Shown here one piece after another: positions 1-7,978 of a stretch of DNA of 64,000 nt; position 1 is the first letter of the stretch, and the number at the start of each line of letters is the position of its first letter. The stretch is from DASVDE01 sp036381235. Lineage in GTDB: Bacteria; Actinomycetota; Thermoleophilia; Solirubrobacterales; 70-9. The stretch is from positions 116,172 through 180,171 of the forward strand of contig DASVDE010000002.1 in assembly GCA_036381235.1 (NCBI GenBank), written 5' to 3'. Position numbers and translations under genes: made by a program. Below the pieces are notes generated by a model. The model saw nothing but the letters and a program-made list of their open reading frames with translations, searched no databases and was not told the DNA's origin.

Positions 1-212
1 TCGCGGTCGATGCAGATGAGCATCCCCTCGGGCCCGAGCCGCTCGGCGAGCAGCCGCGCGTGACCGCCACCGCCGAAGGTGCAGTCGACGGCGACCTGCC
101 CCGGCTGAGGAGCGAGCAGGGCGATCAGCTCGGCGGCGAGGACTGGCTCGTGTTCGGTCGGCATATAGGAAGGAAGGTTGGCGGGTACGGAGACCGCGTG
201 CGCAAGGCTCAT
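1..212 (-). CDS. rsmH: 16S rRNA (cytosine1402-N4)-methyltransferase, N-terminal part
   Basis: This is the first 70 codons of RsmH (MraW), which methylates C1402 of 16S rRNA using S-adenosylmethionine; the gene runs off the left edge. The visible protein contains HEPVLAAELIALL and then the SAM-binding motif VDCTFGGGGHARLL, which are diagnostic. The start is ATG at 212, overlapping the mraZ stop as ATGA. A second in-frame ATG at 164 (MPTEHEPV) is an alternative and is closer to the usual family start. It is the second gene of the dcw division cluster, transcribed from the mraZ promoter. Confidence 0.93.
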   Translation of the reverse strand, partial: MSLAHAVSVPANLPSYMPTEHEPVLAAELIALLAPQPGQVAVDCTFGGGGHARLLAERLGPEGMLICIDR

Positions 213-646
213 CCTTCGACCCCCGCGAGGCCCTCGGCGATCTGCGGCGCCTCGGCGTCGAGCGCCTCCTCCTGCTTCGCCCAGGCGTCGGCGCTCCAGA
301 TTTCCAGATACTCCCCGGTGCCGACGACTACGCAGGCGCCATCGAGGCCGGCATGCTCGAGCAAAGGCTTGGGCACGCGGATGCGGCCGGCGGAGTCGAG
401 CTTCTCGTCGAAAGATCCCCCGTGGAATCGGCGCCGCATGCGGCGCGCCTCGCTGCCGAAGGGGCTGTGCGGGGTCAGGAAGCGAGCGGAGAGATCCTCG
501 TAGCCCTCGGGCGTGTGCAACCAGACGCAGGGGTCGAAGCCCTTGGACAGAACAACTCCATCGGAGAGCGCCGCGCGGAACCGGGAAGGAACGGTTAGGC
601 GGTCCTTGGAGTCGAGACTGTGCTCGTAGATACCCCGAAATGCCAC
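209..646 (-). CDS. mraZ: Transcriptional regulator MraZ
   Basis: MraZ is the DNA-binding regulator that heads the division and cell-wall (dcw) cluster and controls its own promoter. The 145-residue protein has two SpoVT/AbrB-like halves: residues 1-60 with YEHSLDSKDRLTVPSRFR, and residues 75-130 with the second copy DEKLDSAGRIRVP. Each holds the D-x-K/A-GR-(I/L)-x-(V/I)-P signature. The start is GTG at 646. It overlaps rsmH by 4 nt, so the two are translationally coupled. Direct repeats matching MraZ operator sites lie about 110 nt upstream, which supports autoregulation. Confidence 0.96.
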   Translation of the reverse strand: MAFRGIYEHSLDSKDRLTVPSRFRAALSDGVVLSKGFDPCVWLHTPEGYEDLSARFLTPHSPFGSEARRMRRRFHGGSFDEKLDSAGRIRVPKPLLEHAGLDGACVVVGTGEYLEIWSADAWAKQEEALDAEAPQIAEGLAGVEG

Positions 647-754
647 CGCTTCGATTCCTTTCGGGAGGGCTGGAGAAAGAGTTTGGACCGAGGTGATGAG
701 GTGGGAGGAGCCTCACCACCCCGGTCCATGGGCTTCAACTCGAGCGCCACAGTA

Positions 755-773
755 CCCCACTTTCCCCCACTTT
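755..773 (-). promoter_or_regulatory. MraZ operator repeats upstream of mraZ
   Basis: Read on the minus strand, AAAGTGGGG occurs twice with a 10-bp period (755-763 and 765-773). Tandem GTGGG repeats at about one helical turn are the known MraZ binding pattern. Their place between mraZ and the divergent gene at 829 fits an operator controlling the dcw cluster. Binding is inferred from family knowledge. Confidence 0.7.
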
Positions 774-828
774 GCAACACGACCATCCAATGCAAGCCCC
801 ATTGCACCCCGCTCGGTAGGTTCCGGCC

Positions 829-1668
829 GTGAGCCTGCCCGACGACGCCAATGACCTGCGTGGCGTCCACTTCAAGCACCTGATCGGCAGGCAGACGACC
901 TGGCTCGCCATCACCGTCGCGGTCGTGGCGGCCGGCGTGGCGGGCACCGCTTTCCTCAGCCCCGCGGTTGGCGCTGCCGCTGCGGTCGGCGCCTTCCTGA
1001 TCGTCCTGATCGTCATCTTCGCGATCGCCGACTCACGCGCCGAGGACGACTTCTTCGCGGTCTACGCTCAACAGCGCGGCCTGCAGCTCAGCGGCCGCAG
1101 CCGGCTGCCCGCAGCAACCCCGCTGCTGCGCAAAGGGGATGACCGCTACGCCGAGCGGCTGCTCTCCGGCCCGTTGGCCGACGGCGTCGACGGCATGCTC
1201 GCCCTCTTCACATATGAGGACGAGACCACCGACAGCGAGGGCAACCGGCAGACCAACTACTACCGCTACACCGTCGGTCTGATCGAGGTGCCCGAGTGCG
1301 CCGGCGGCGTCCCCGAGCTGTACTGCCAGCGCAAGTCCGGCCTGCGCGCCCTGGAGAAGTTCGAGGACGTCTTCCGCGGCTCGAAAGAGCGGGTCAAGCT
1401 GGAGAGCGAGGCGCTGGATGACAAGTACGAGATCTTCGCCCGCGAGGGCCAGGACGCCAACTGGCTGCGCCAGCTCTTCTCCCCCACCTTCATCGTCTGG
1501 CTGACCGACTCGGCGCCGAAGAAGTTCGCCTTCGAGCTGGTCGACGGCACCCTCTGCTGCTACGTCAACGGCCATAAGGAGAACGCCGAGGCGCTGGACG
1601 TCGTCTGCCAGGCCTCGGCCGCAGTGGCGACCCGACTGCGGGAAGAGGCCAGCGAGTCTCGGGTGTAA
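829..1668 (+). CDS. Hypothetical membrane protein
   Basis: I do not recognise a named family. The 279-residue protein has a charged N-terminus, two adjacent membrane segments at about residues 25-45 and 48-66, then a soluble domain rich in acidic and aromatic residues with the stretch TNYYRYTVGLIEVPE. The long hydrophilic part most likely faces the cytoplasm, but this was not determined. The start is GTG at 829. A -10-like TAGGTT (817-822) lies only 6 nt upstream with no Shine-Dalgarno, suggesting a leaderless message. The gene is divergent from mraZ and convergent with the tad operon, with its stop codon inside a long inverted repeat. Confidence 0.75.
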   Translation: MSLPDDANDLRGVHFKHLIGRQTTWLAITVAVVAAGVAGTAFLSPAVGAAAAVGAFLIVLIVIFAIADSRAEDDFFAVYAQQRGLQLSGRSRLPAATPLLRKGDDRYAERLLSGPLADGVDGMLALFTYEDETTDSEGNRQTNYYRYTVGLIEVPECAGGVPELYCQRKSGLRALEKFEDVFRGSKERVKLESEALDDKYEIFAREGQDANWLRQLFSPTFIVWLTDSAPKKFAFELVDGTLCCYVNGHKENAEALDVVCQASAAVATRLREEASESRV

Positions 1669-1707
1669 CGCGTTTGACAGCCATTACCTGTCAAACGCGT
1701 TACACCC
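1661..1707. repeat. 20-bp perfect inverted repeat, candidate bidirectional terminator
   Basis: The arms 1661-1680 and 1688-1707 are perfect reverse complements over 20 bases with a 7-base loop (CCATTAC). The left arm includes the stop codon of the gene at 829. It lies between convergent genes, so a two-way terminator is the simplest reading. There is no T-run on either side, and the core TAACGCGTT is itself palindromic, so a protein-binding site is also possible. I saw no second copy in the window. Confidence 0.6.
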
Positions 1708-1717
1708 GGCTTAGAAG

Positions 1718-2533
1718 CTAGAAGTTGAGCAGGGAGCCGGCGTTGGCGATCAGGCCAGCGGCGATCATCAGCAACACGGAGGGAACGAGGACCAGAGCCA
1801 CCACCAGCTGGATCTTCGGCGCCGCCCGGGCGGCCCGCTCCTCTACGGCGCGTCGTTGATTTCGACGCAGCGAGCTCGACTGACGGCGCAGCTGCTCTGC
1901 CAGAGGTGAGCCGAAGCGGCGCGAGCGCTCGATCGACGCGCAGAGTGTCGCAAGCTCGCTGCCCGGGACGCGCGAGCGCAGCGAGGCCAGAGCCTCAGCG
2001 AGCGGCTCGCCGCAGGAGAGCTCGGCAACCGTCACCCGCAACTCGTCGGCCAAGGGCCCGTCGCTTCCCCGCGCCAGCTCTTCGAACCCGGCGGCGACGC
2101 TGCGGCCGGAGGTGGTGCTGACGGCGAGCAGGTCGAGCGTGTCGGGGAGGGCGCCGACAAGACGGCGGCTACGGCGCCGGGCCTCCCGCTCCAGCAGTGC
2201 GTCGGGAACGACGAACCCGGCGGCCGGCATCCCGATCGCCACAAGCCAGGAGATTCTGCCGGGCGCCGCCGGCGCCGCGATCATCGCCACGATGCCACCG
2301 GCGGCGATGCCGGCGAGCTTTGCCATCAGCACGGCCGGCAGCGGATAGCGCTCTGCCAGACCGGCACGGGCAAGTCGCTCGGGCAGGCCCAGCCTGAGGG
2401 CAGCCGCCGCCGAGCGACCCCGAGTCCCGAAAGAAAGAGTGTCCTCCGCGCCTCTGCGCGACGCGAGCAGCTCTCGCGCCCCCGCGAAGCCGAGCAGCAC
2501 CGCGATCGCAGCCAGCAGAGAGGCGGCGCTCAT
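1718..2533 (-). CDS. tadC: Type II secretion F family protein, TadC-like
   Basis: This is an inner-membrane platform protein of a Tad/Flp pilus-type system, distal gene of the operon. The 271-residue protein starts with a membrane segment (residues 3-20), has two more near 65-105, a cytoplasmic T2SSF domain (about 125-235, with LPDTLDLLAVSTTSGRS and the later SLAEQLRRQSSSL region), and a final hydrophobic segment at about 240-265. It overlaps tadB by 4 nt (ATGA). TadB and TadC normally work as a pair with the TadA ATPase. TadC rather than TadB is assigned from gene order and is less certain than the family. Confidence 0.88.
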   Translation of the reverse strand: MSAASLLAAIAVLLGFAGARELLASRRGAEDTLSFGTRGRSAAAALRLGLPERLARAGLAERYPLPAVLMAKLAGIAAGGIVAMIAAPAAPGRISWLVAIGMPAAGFVVPDALLEREARRRSRRLVGALPDTLDLLAVSTTSGRSVAAGFEELARGSDGPLADELRVTVAELSCGEPLAEALASLRSRVPGSELATLCASIERSRRFGSPLAEQLRRQSSSLRRNQRRAVEERAARAAPKIQLVVALVLVPSVLLMIAAGLIANAGSLLNF

Positions 2534-3375
2534 TCGACGACCTTCGAGAGGCGGCGGATCGCGAAGAAGCCGGCGACCTGAAGAGCCGCGGCAAGTGCCA
2601 GCAACACTGCGGCGGCGGGGGCTCCGAGCAGCTTGGCCAGGAACCCGGGTTGGATCAACTCGGCGAAGAGGGCGCCGCCGCTCGGCATCGCGACGACCAG
2701 CAGGCCGGTGAAGCGGGCCTGCGCCGTCGCCGAGCGGGCGTCCTCCGCGACTCGGTCGCGCTCCGCCGCGCCCGCAGCGAAGCGACGCAAAAGGCCGGCC
2801 AGGTCACCGCCGGCCAGACGCTGGCTGAGCAGGGCCGCGGCAAAGGCATCGACCCGCGGCGAGCGCATCCGCAGCCGCCACTCCTCGATCGCCCCGGCGG
2901 TCGGCGCCCCCAGGTCGAGCTCGGCGCCGAGCCGAGCAAGCTCCACCGCGGGCGGGCCGTCGAGAGAGGCAGCCGCCGCCGGCAGGGAAGCGCGCAGCGA
3001 ACGCCCGGCGCTGAGCGAGTCGGCGATCGCCCCGGCGATGTCCGGGAGGGCGCGCTCCACCGCCGAGCGGTAGCGAGCGCGACGGCTGGAGATCGCCCAG
3101 GCCGCGACCCCCGGGCCGGCGACCGCCAGCGGCAGGGCGAGGGACGCGCCGACCAGAAACCAGCCGCCCAGCACCGCGGCGACCGCCCCCAGGCCCATCA
3201 GGCGCCGCCGCTCCAGAGTCGAGGGCGCATACCCCTCCCGCCCCGCCCGCCGCAGCGGCTCCAGCGCGACACGCATCCATCGAGCGGCCGCCGGGCTCGC
3301 CAGCACCGCTTCGCGCGCCGCCAGCGCGCAAAGCCCTCCGGCCGCGGCGCCGATCAACGTCGGCAGAACTCTCAT
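2530..3375 (-). CDS. tadB: Type II secretion F family protein, TadB-like
   Basis: This is the second inner-membrane platform protein of the Tad-type apparatus. The 281-residue protein shows N-terminal membrane segments (about 5-22 and 60-95), a T2SSF core (about 115-235, LPDIAGAIADSLSAGRSLRASL, then LLSQRLAGGDLAGLLRRFA), and a C-terminal membrane segment. The ATG at 3375 overlaps the tadA stop (ATGA) and its own stop overlaps tadC, so tadA, tadB and tadC are coupled. The protein is very Ala/Arg/Gly rich, as expected for this GC content. Confidence 0.88.
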   Translation of the reverse strand: MRVLPTLIGAAAGGLCALAAREAVLASPAAARWMRVALEPLRRAGREGYAPSTLERRRLMGLGAVAAVLGGWFLVGASLALPLAVAGPGVAAWAISSRRARYRSAVERALPDIAGAIADSLSAGRSLRASLPAAAASLDGPPAVELARLGAELDLGAPTAGAIEEWRLRMRSPRVDAFAAALLSQRLAGGDLAGLLRRFAAGAAERDRVAEDARSATAQARFTGLLVVAMPSGGALFAELIQPGFLAKLLGAPAAAVLLALAAALQVAGFFAIRRLSKVVE

Positions 3376-4526
3376 GCGGCGACGGAGAGATCGGCCACGG
3401 AGCGGACCGCGGTGCCGCCGACCGCCCGCACCACCTCGGCAATCTCGGCGACGTGACGCGACCCGTCGGACCGCCGCTCGAGGTGGACGATGAGATCAAT
3501 CCCCCTCTGCACCTGCTCGGCGATCGCCTCATGCGGCAACCCCACCCCCGCCATCAGGGCGAGGGTCTCCAACCGACTCAACGCCTCGGCGGGGGAGTTC
3601 GCGTGAACGGTCGAAAGGGCTCCGTCGTGACCGGTGTTCAACGCCGTGAGCAGGTCCAGCGCCTCCACCCCGCGCACCTCGCCGATCACGATCCGATCGG
3701 GCCGCATCCGCAGCGCGTTGCGGAGCAGGTCGCGAATAGTCACCTCGCCGCGGCCCTCGACGCTGGCGGGGCGGCTCTCCAGCCGAACGACATGAGGCTG
3801 CTGGAGGCGAAGCTCCGCCGCGTCCTCGATCGTCACCACCCGTTCTCCCGGCGCGATGAAGCTGGACAGCGCGTTCAACAGTGTCGTCTTGCCTGAGCCG
3901 GTGCCACCGCTGATCAGGACGCTGCGGCGCCCGGCAACCGCGTCCTCCAGCAGCTTGCACTGCGTCGCGCTCAGCGTTCCCAGCTCGACGAGCTCATTCG
4001 GCCCCGGGGGTTCGGCACTGAAGCGGCGGATCGACACGATCGGCCCATCGATCGCCAGCGGCGGGATCACCACATTGACGCGAGAGCCGTCGGCGAGTCG
4101 GGCGTCGACCATCGGGCTGAGCTCATCGACCCGGCGACCGAGCGGAGCGAGAATCCGTTCAATCGCATTGCGCAGCTCCTCTTCGTCGGAGAATGCGACA
4201 CCGGCGCACACGATCCGCCCACGCCGCTCGACGTACACCCGGCTCGGTCCGTTGACCATCACCTCTTCGACCTCCGGATCGGCGAGCAAATCCTCCAGAG
4301 GGCCGAGGCCGACCGTGTCGCGGACGATTCGGGCGGCGACCTCAGCCTTGGTCCGGGCATCGAGCAATGCCGCCTCCTCCTCGACCAGCCGATCCACCGC
4401 GTCCTGCAAATCACCGCTGGACATGCGGCCTGCCGCCGCCTCGGAGCGGCGGCGCTCGACGAGGCGGGACCGCAGCGAGCCGGCCAACTCCTCCACGTGC
4501 CTGTCGCGGACGGACACCCGCTTCAA
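3372..4526 (-). CDS. tadA: Tad secretion ATPase, CpaF/TadA family
   Basis: This is the hexameric ATPase that powers pilin assembly or secretion at the cytoplasmic face. In 384 residues I see the N-terminal region (about 1-60), the family motif EEVMVNGPSRVYVE (87-100), Walker A GGTGSGKTT (207-215), the Asp box VTIEDAAEL (231-239), Walker B RIVIGEVRG (278-286) and the His box TGHDGALSTVHANS (298-311). All catalytic motifs are intact. The start is TTG at 4526, overlapping the cpaB-like stop; GTG at codon 4 is an alternative. Tad ATPases form the GspE-family subgroup with this His box. Confidence 0.94.
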   Translation of the reverse strand: MKRVSVRDRHVEELAGSLRSRLVERRRSEAAAGRMSSGDLQDAVDRLVEEEAALLDARTKAEVAARIVRDTVGLGPLEDLLADPEVEEVMVNGPSRVYVERRGRIVCAGVAFSDEEELRNAIERILAPLGRRVDELSPMVDARLADGSRVNVVIPPLAIDGPIVSIRRFSAEPPGPNELVELGTLSATQCKLLEDAVAGRRSVLISGGTGSGKTTLLNALSSFIAPGERVVTIEDAAELRLQQPHVVRLESRPASVEGRGEVTIRDLLRNALRMRPDRIVIGEVRGVEALDLLTALNTGHDGALSTVHANSPAEALSRLETLALMAGVGLPHEAIAEQVQRGIDLIVHLERRSDGSRHVAEIAEVVRAVGGTAVRSVADLSVAA

Positions 4527-5179
4527 CCTCGCGGCAGCAGGGTCACCTGACGAGCAAAGTTCTCGGCGGCGATCAGGACCAGAGCCTGGTGCTTGGTGAG
4601 ACCCAGGGTCGCGCTCGACAGCCCTCCCGGACCGGGACCGTCAGGGCCGGGACCGAGGGCGATCAGCGGCACCCTCGAGGCGGCAACGTAGGTTCGCCCC
4701 CTCCCCACTCCGCTCGGCTCCTTGGTCACCACGACGTCGACGCTCGTCCCGCCGACAGAGCGCCCGATCGCGAGCAACGCGTCGGCGCCGCTGACCGCGA
4801 TCTCAACCGGGCGGAGACCTTCGCCGAGCCCGGCTGGGACAGGCCCCCGGCCTCCGGGCCGGCGCAGTTGAGCGGCGAGCAGATACGAGCCGGCCGGCAG
4901 CGTTGCCTTGGGAATCAGGCCAAGCGCGTCGGTCGGTGAGGTCAACGTCCCCGAAGGCACGAAACGCATCGGCACCCGCCTAACCTCGATCGCGGTCGAG
5001 AGCTCCTTTGGCCCGATCGGGCGACCCGCGGGAAGAGGCGTGACGAGGATCGTCGCGGGGCGCAACTCGCCATAGCTGTGGGCGACACGCGATCCGTATC
5101 CGTTGGCAACCCCAGCCGCGATCGCGGCCGCCGCCAGCGCCAGCAACAGGAAGGCGAGCGCCCGACCCCTCCTGCTCAT
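4523..5179 (-). CDS. cpaB: SAF-domain protein, CpaB/RcpC-like
   Basis: This is a membrane-anchored Flp-pilus assembly protein. The 218-residue sequence has a short basic N-terminus, one membrane segment (about 8-28), and then a SAF-like domain (about 40-110) with the typical VTPLPAGRPIGPKEL, RRVPMRFVPSGTL and KATLPAGSYLLAAQL segments. The C-terminal half (VGGTSVDVVVTKEP, TYVAASRVPLIAL) matches the RcpC/CpaB beta region. In Gram-positives there is no secretin partner, so its role is probably structural at the cell envelope. It overlaps both the histidine kinase gene upstream and tadA downstream. Confidence 0.8.
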   Translation of the reverse strand: MSRRGRALAFLLLALAAAAIAAGVANGYGSRVAHSYGELRPATILVTPLPAGRPIGPKELSTAIEVRRVPMRFVPSGTLTSPTDALGLIPKATLPAGSYLLAAQLRRPGGRGPVPAGLGEGLRPVEIAVSGADALLAIGRSVGGTSVDVVVTKEPSGVGRGRTYVAASRVPLIALGPGPDGPGPGGLSSATLGLTKHQALVLIAAENFARQVTLLPRG

Positions 5180-5913
5180 GCCGCCCGCTCGATGCCGTCG
5201 GCGGCGAGGGGCAGCTCCAGCACCGCGAGCGAGCCGCGCTCGGAGCTGCGCAGGACAAAACGGCCATCATGCTCCGCGGCGACCCGTCGCACCACCTCGA
5301 GACCATGCCCGTGTCGTCGACGTCCGGTCAGCCGGGCGATCACTTCGGCTGGGCTGCCGCGGCGACTTTCCGGACGCGAGACCCTCCCGGAATCGGCGAT
5401 CGCCAGCCGCAACCGATCCCCGCTGCGGCGACCCTCGACGACTATCGCGGGCCCGCCGTGCTCGATCGCGTTGACGATCAGGTTGTCGAGCGCCTGCGCC
5501 AGCCCGCTCTGCTCGCCTTCGACCACGGCGGCGCCGGCGAACCAGCGCAGGTCTATCGACCCTCCAGCCAGCGCGACACGCGCTCTCCAGCGACCCACCG
5601 CAGCCCGCAGGAGCGGCTGAAACGGCACCGCCCTGCGGGTCGCCGTGGCGGCCGGCCCGCCGCCGTTGATCTCCCGATCGAGCCTCTCCAGCGCCGCCGC
5701 GGCGAGGTCGATCGAGCCCGCGACGGCTCCCGGTGCGCTCGGCTGAGACCCCGAGCTGGCGAGGGCCATCGCCTGGAGCGGGCGGCGCAGCTCGTGCAGA
5801 GCTTCGTTGAGCGCGTTGCGCCGCCGCCCAGCCCGCCATCCCTGCGCGGTCATGACCAGCGCCATCGAGGCCGCGACCGGCCAACCGATTGCAATGTCGG
5901 CCACCTCCGTCAC
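5176..5913 (-). CDS. Sensor histidine kinase of the Tad operon
   Basis: The 245-residue kinase is short. It has one likely membrane segment (about 8-24), then an H-box with His40 (HELRRPLQAM), an N-box NLIVNAIEHG, and a degenerate G1 box (ADSGRV) followed by a G2 box (GHGLEVV). There is no extracellular sensor domain, so it may sense via the membrane or a partner. The start is GTG at 5913, overlapping the stop of the response regulator. Its place inside the tad operon suggests it regulates or is co-expressed with the apparatus. The degenerate G1 box leaves catalytic efficiency uncertain. Confidence 0.85.
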   Translation of the reverse strand: MTEVADIAIGWPVAASMALVMTAQGWRAGRRRNALNEALHELRRPLQAMALASSGSQPSAPGAVAGSIDLAAAALERLDREINGGGPAATATRRAVPFQPLLRAAVGRWRARVALAGGSIDLRWFAGAAVVEGEQSGLAQALDNLIVNAIEHGGPAIVVEGRRSGDRLRLAIADSGRVSRPESRRGSPAEVIARLTGRRRHGHGLEVVRRVAAEHDGRFVLRSSERGSLAVLELPLAADGIERAA

Positions 5914-6623
5914 CCGTCAAGCAGGCGATAGCCGACGCCCCAGCAGTTGACTATGTAGCGGCCACCCTCGGGGTCGAGTTTGCGCCGCAGCCGGCTCGCG
6001 TGGGAATCGAGAGTGCGGGTGCGACAGGGGCTCTCATACCCCCAGACGATTCGCAGCAGCTCATCCTTGGAGAACACCCGTCCGGGGTCGGAGGCGAGCA
6101 GCCGCAGCAGGGAGAACTCCTTGTTGGAGAGGTGGACATCTCGCTCTCCCACCTTGCAGGTGCGAGTCGCCGGATCGAGGGCGATCTCCCCCACCCTGCA
6201 CGGCCCTTCCGGCTGGGTGGCGACCCGCCGCAGCACCGCGGAGATCCGCGCGCGCAGCTCCGGATAGTGGAAGGGCTTGACGAGGTAGTCGTCCGCGCCG
6301 GCCTCGAGGCCGCGCACCCGCTCCTCGTCGGCGCCGCGGCCGGTCAGGACGATCACCGGCAGGCGAGGGTCGAACCGAGAGGCGATCCCGTCGGAGTGAC
6401 GGATCTCCCGCAGTACGTCGAGGCCCGACGCGTCGGGGAGCTGGAGGTCGAGCAACATCAGGTCGGGCTGGCTGTAGCGGCAGAAGCGAAGCGCATCATG
6501 AGCGGTCGGCGCCGCCAGTGCCTGGTAGCGATCGGCGGTGAGGTGATCGCTGAGCAGCTCGAGCGTCACCGGGTCGTCTTCGCAGATGACGACGCTGCCA
6601 ATCTCTCGCTTGCGGGGTAGCAC
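5910..6623 (-). CDS. OmpR-family response regulator
   Basis: The 237-residue protein has a receiver domain (about 10-125) with the acidic pair EDD (15-17), phosphoacceptor Asp59 (LLLD-type motif) and the conserved Lys in LVKPF. A winged-helix DNA-binding domain follows (about 140-235: VHLSNKEFSLLRLLASDPGRVFS, then DSHASRLRRKLDP). It is the cognate partner of the downstream kinase by 4-nt overlap. The start is GTG at 6623, 7 nt after the DUF192 gene. It probably controls the tad genes that follow it, but its target sites cannot be named from this sequence. Confidence 0.93.
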   Translation of the reverse strand: MLPRKREIGSVVICEDDPVTLELLSDHLTADRYQALAAPTAHDALRFCRYSQPDLMLLDLQLPDASGLDVLREIRHSDGIASRFDPRLPVIVLTGRGADEERVRGLEAGADDYLVKPFHYPELRARISAVLRRVATQPEGPCRVGEIALDPATRTCKVGERDVHLSNKEFSLLRLLASDPGRVFSKDELLRIVWGYESPCRTRTLDSHASRLRRKLDPEGGRYIVNCWGVGYRLLDG

Positions 6624-6629
6624 GCCGCT

Positions 6630-6971
6630 CTAATCCCCTCGCCAATGAAACTCTCCCCCCTGCCCGGCCGGAACCTCGAGCACGGCGTCCGCGGCTCGAA
6701 ACGAGACGACGCGAAACGGGCTCACACCGCACCGCACCGCCAGCACCCGGCGCCCCGCATCGAGGAAGACGAGGTCCAAGGCAAAGCGCATGCCGCAGGT
6801 GTGAACGCTGGAGCAGCGAGGAATGAGCAGTCCGACCCCGACCTCCTCGCGACGCAGCCCCGCCAGGCCGAGTAGGCGGGCGCGAAGGCCGACCGCCACC
6901 GGCACCTTCCGGCCCTGAATCGTCTCCACGGGAAGGGAGCGGAGCCTGGCGGCGATCGGCTCGGGGGTCAC
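6630..6971 (-). CDS. DUF192 family protein
   Basis: The protein (113 residues from GTG 6971) carries the DUF192 pattern: GLRARLLGLAGL, then GLLIPRCSSVHTCGMRFALDLVFLD, where the family usually has an F-W-M-K-N-T/H-T-x-G-M segment. The molecular function of DUF192 is unknown; family members often sit beside Tad/Flp pilus genes, as here. An open frame extends upstream to 7055 but would overlap the divergent kinase gene at 7046, so the shorter start is preferred. Only 7 nt separate it from the response regulator, so it is probably the first gene of the tad transcript. Confidence 0.78.
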   Translation of the reverse strand: MTPEPIAARLRSLPVETIQGRKVPVAVGLRARLLGLAGLRREEVGVGLLIPRCSSVHTCGMRFALDLVFLDAGRRVLAVRCGVSPFRVVSFRAADAVLEVPAGQGGEFHWRGD

Positions 6972-7045
6972 GCGGCGCCAAGCCTCCGAAGACGCCCGAT
7001 TCGCCCCCTGGGCATGGCGACGCCGGGCGTCTACCCTCTGCCGGG

Positions 7046-7978
7046 ATGAGCCCACAGCCCAGGGTCGCGGTCTTCGGCCCCCACCCGATGCTCTCGATCA
7101 CGATCGAGGCGTTGACCGCGGACGGAGGCGACGACATCCACGTCCACGCCGCCGGGCAGGGGGTGTGGGTGGCGCGGATGGCCGCCGAGCTGGGCGCCCG
7201 CCCCGTCCTCTGCGGCTTCATCGGAGGGGAGACAGGCGTGGTGCTGCGGCCGCTGTTGGAGCAGATGCCGATCGGACTGCGCCTGACCGAGACCACCGAG
7301 AACAGCGGCGCCTACATCCATGACCGTCGCGAGGGCGAGCGCCGGCCGCTCGCCCAGAGCGCCAGCATGCCGCCCTCTCGCCACGAGGTCGACGACCTCT
7401 TCGCCGCCACGGTCGCGGCGGCGATCGACGCTGACGTGCTCGCCCTCTGCGGCCCCTATCCCGGCGAGGCGCTGCCGCTGGAGATATACGGCAACCTGGT
7501 CGCCGACGTGCGCGCCAATGGGACGCCGGTCGTGGTCGACCTCTCTCCCCCGCGCCTCAACAGCGCCCTGGAGGGCAAGCCCGACCTGGTCAAGATCAAT
7601 GACTGGGAGTTGGCCCGCTTCATCGAGGACCGGGTGGACGGCGATGAGCGACTGCGCGCCGCCGCCGAGCGACTGCTGGAGCAAGGTGCCGCAACGGCGA
7701 TCATCACCCGGGCGGAGGAGCCGGCGATGGTGGTCCGCGACGGCGAGGCCTGGCTGCTGGTGCCACCGCGCTTCGATCGCGGCTCGCGCGAGGGCTGCGG
7801 GGACTCGATGATGGGAGCGCTCAGCGCCTCGCTCGCCGCCGGTCGCAAGTGGGAGGAGACGCTGCGGATCGGCGCCGCCGCCGGAGCCGCAAACTTCCTC
7901 CACCACGGCTTGGGGACCGGCGCCCGCTCGGTGGTCGAGGAGTTGGCGGAACGAGTCGAGCTGCGCCCGCTCGGCTAG
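7046..7978 (+). CDS. PfkB-family sugar kinase
   Basis: The 310-residue protein is a ribokinase/PfkB-type kinase that transfers phosphate from ATP to a sugar or sugar phosphate. Motifs seen are the N-terminal substrate region with GGDDIHVHAAGQGVWVARMAAELG, the mid-region VVVDLSPPRL with NDWELARF, and the C-terminal catalytic motif GCGDSMMGALSASLAAG (about 250-266). The last contains the catalytic Asp in the usual GAGDS position, with Cys replacing Ala. The similarity is closest to the 1-phosphofructokinase branch, but the substrate cannot be assigned. A -10-like TACCCT is 8 nt upstream of ATG without a clear Shine-Dalgarno. Confidence 0.87.
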   Translation: MSPQPRVAVFGPHPMLSITIEALTADGGDDIHVHAAGQGVWVARMAAELGARPVLCGFIGGETGVVLRPLLEQMPIGLRLTETTENSGAYIHDRREGERRPLAQSASMPPSRHEVDDLFAATVAAAIDADVLALCGPYPGEALPLEIYGNLVADVRANGTPVVVDLSPPRLNSALEGKPDLVKINDWELARFIEDRVDGDERLRAAAERLLEQGAATAIITRAEEPAMVVRDGEAWLLVPPRFDRGSREGCGDSMMGALSASLAAGRKWEETLRIGAAAGAANFLHHGLGTGARSVVEELAERVELRPLG

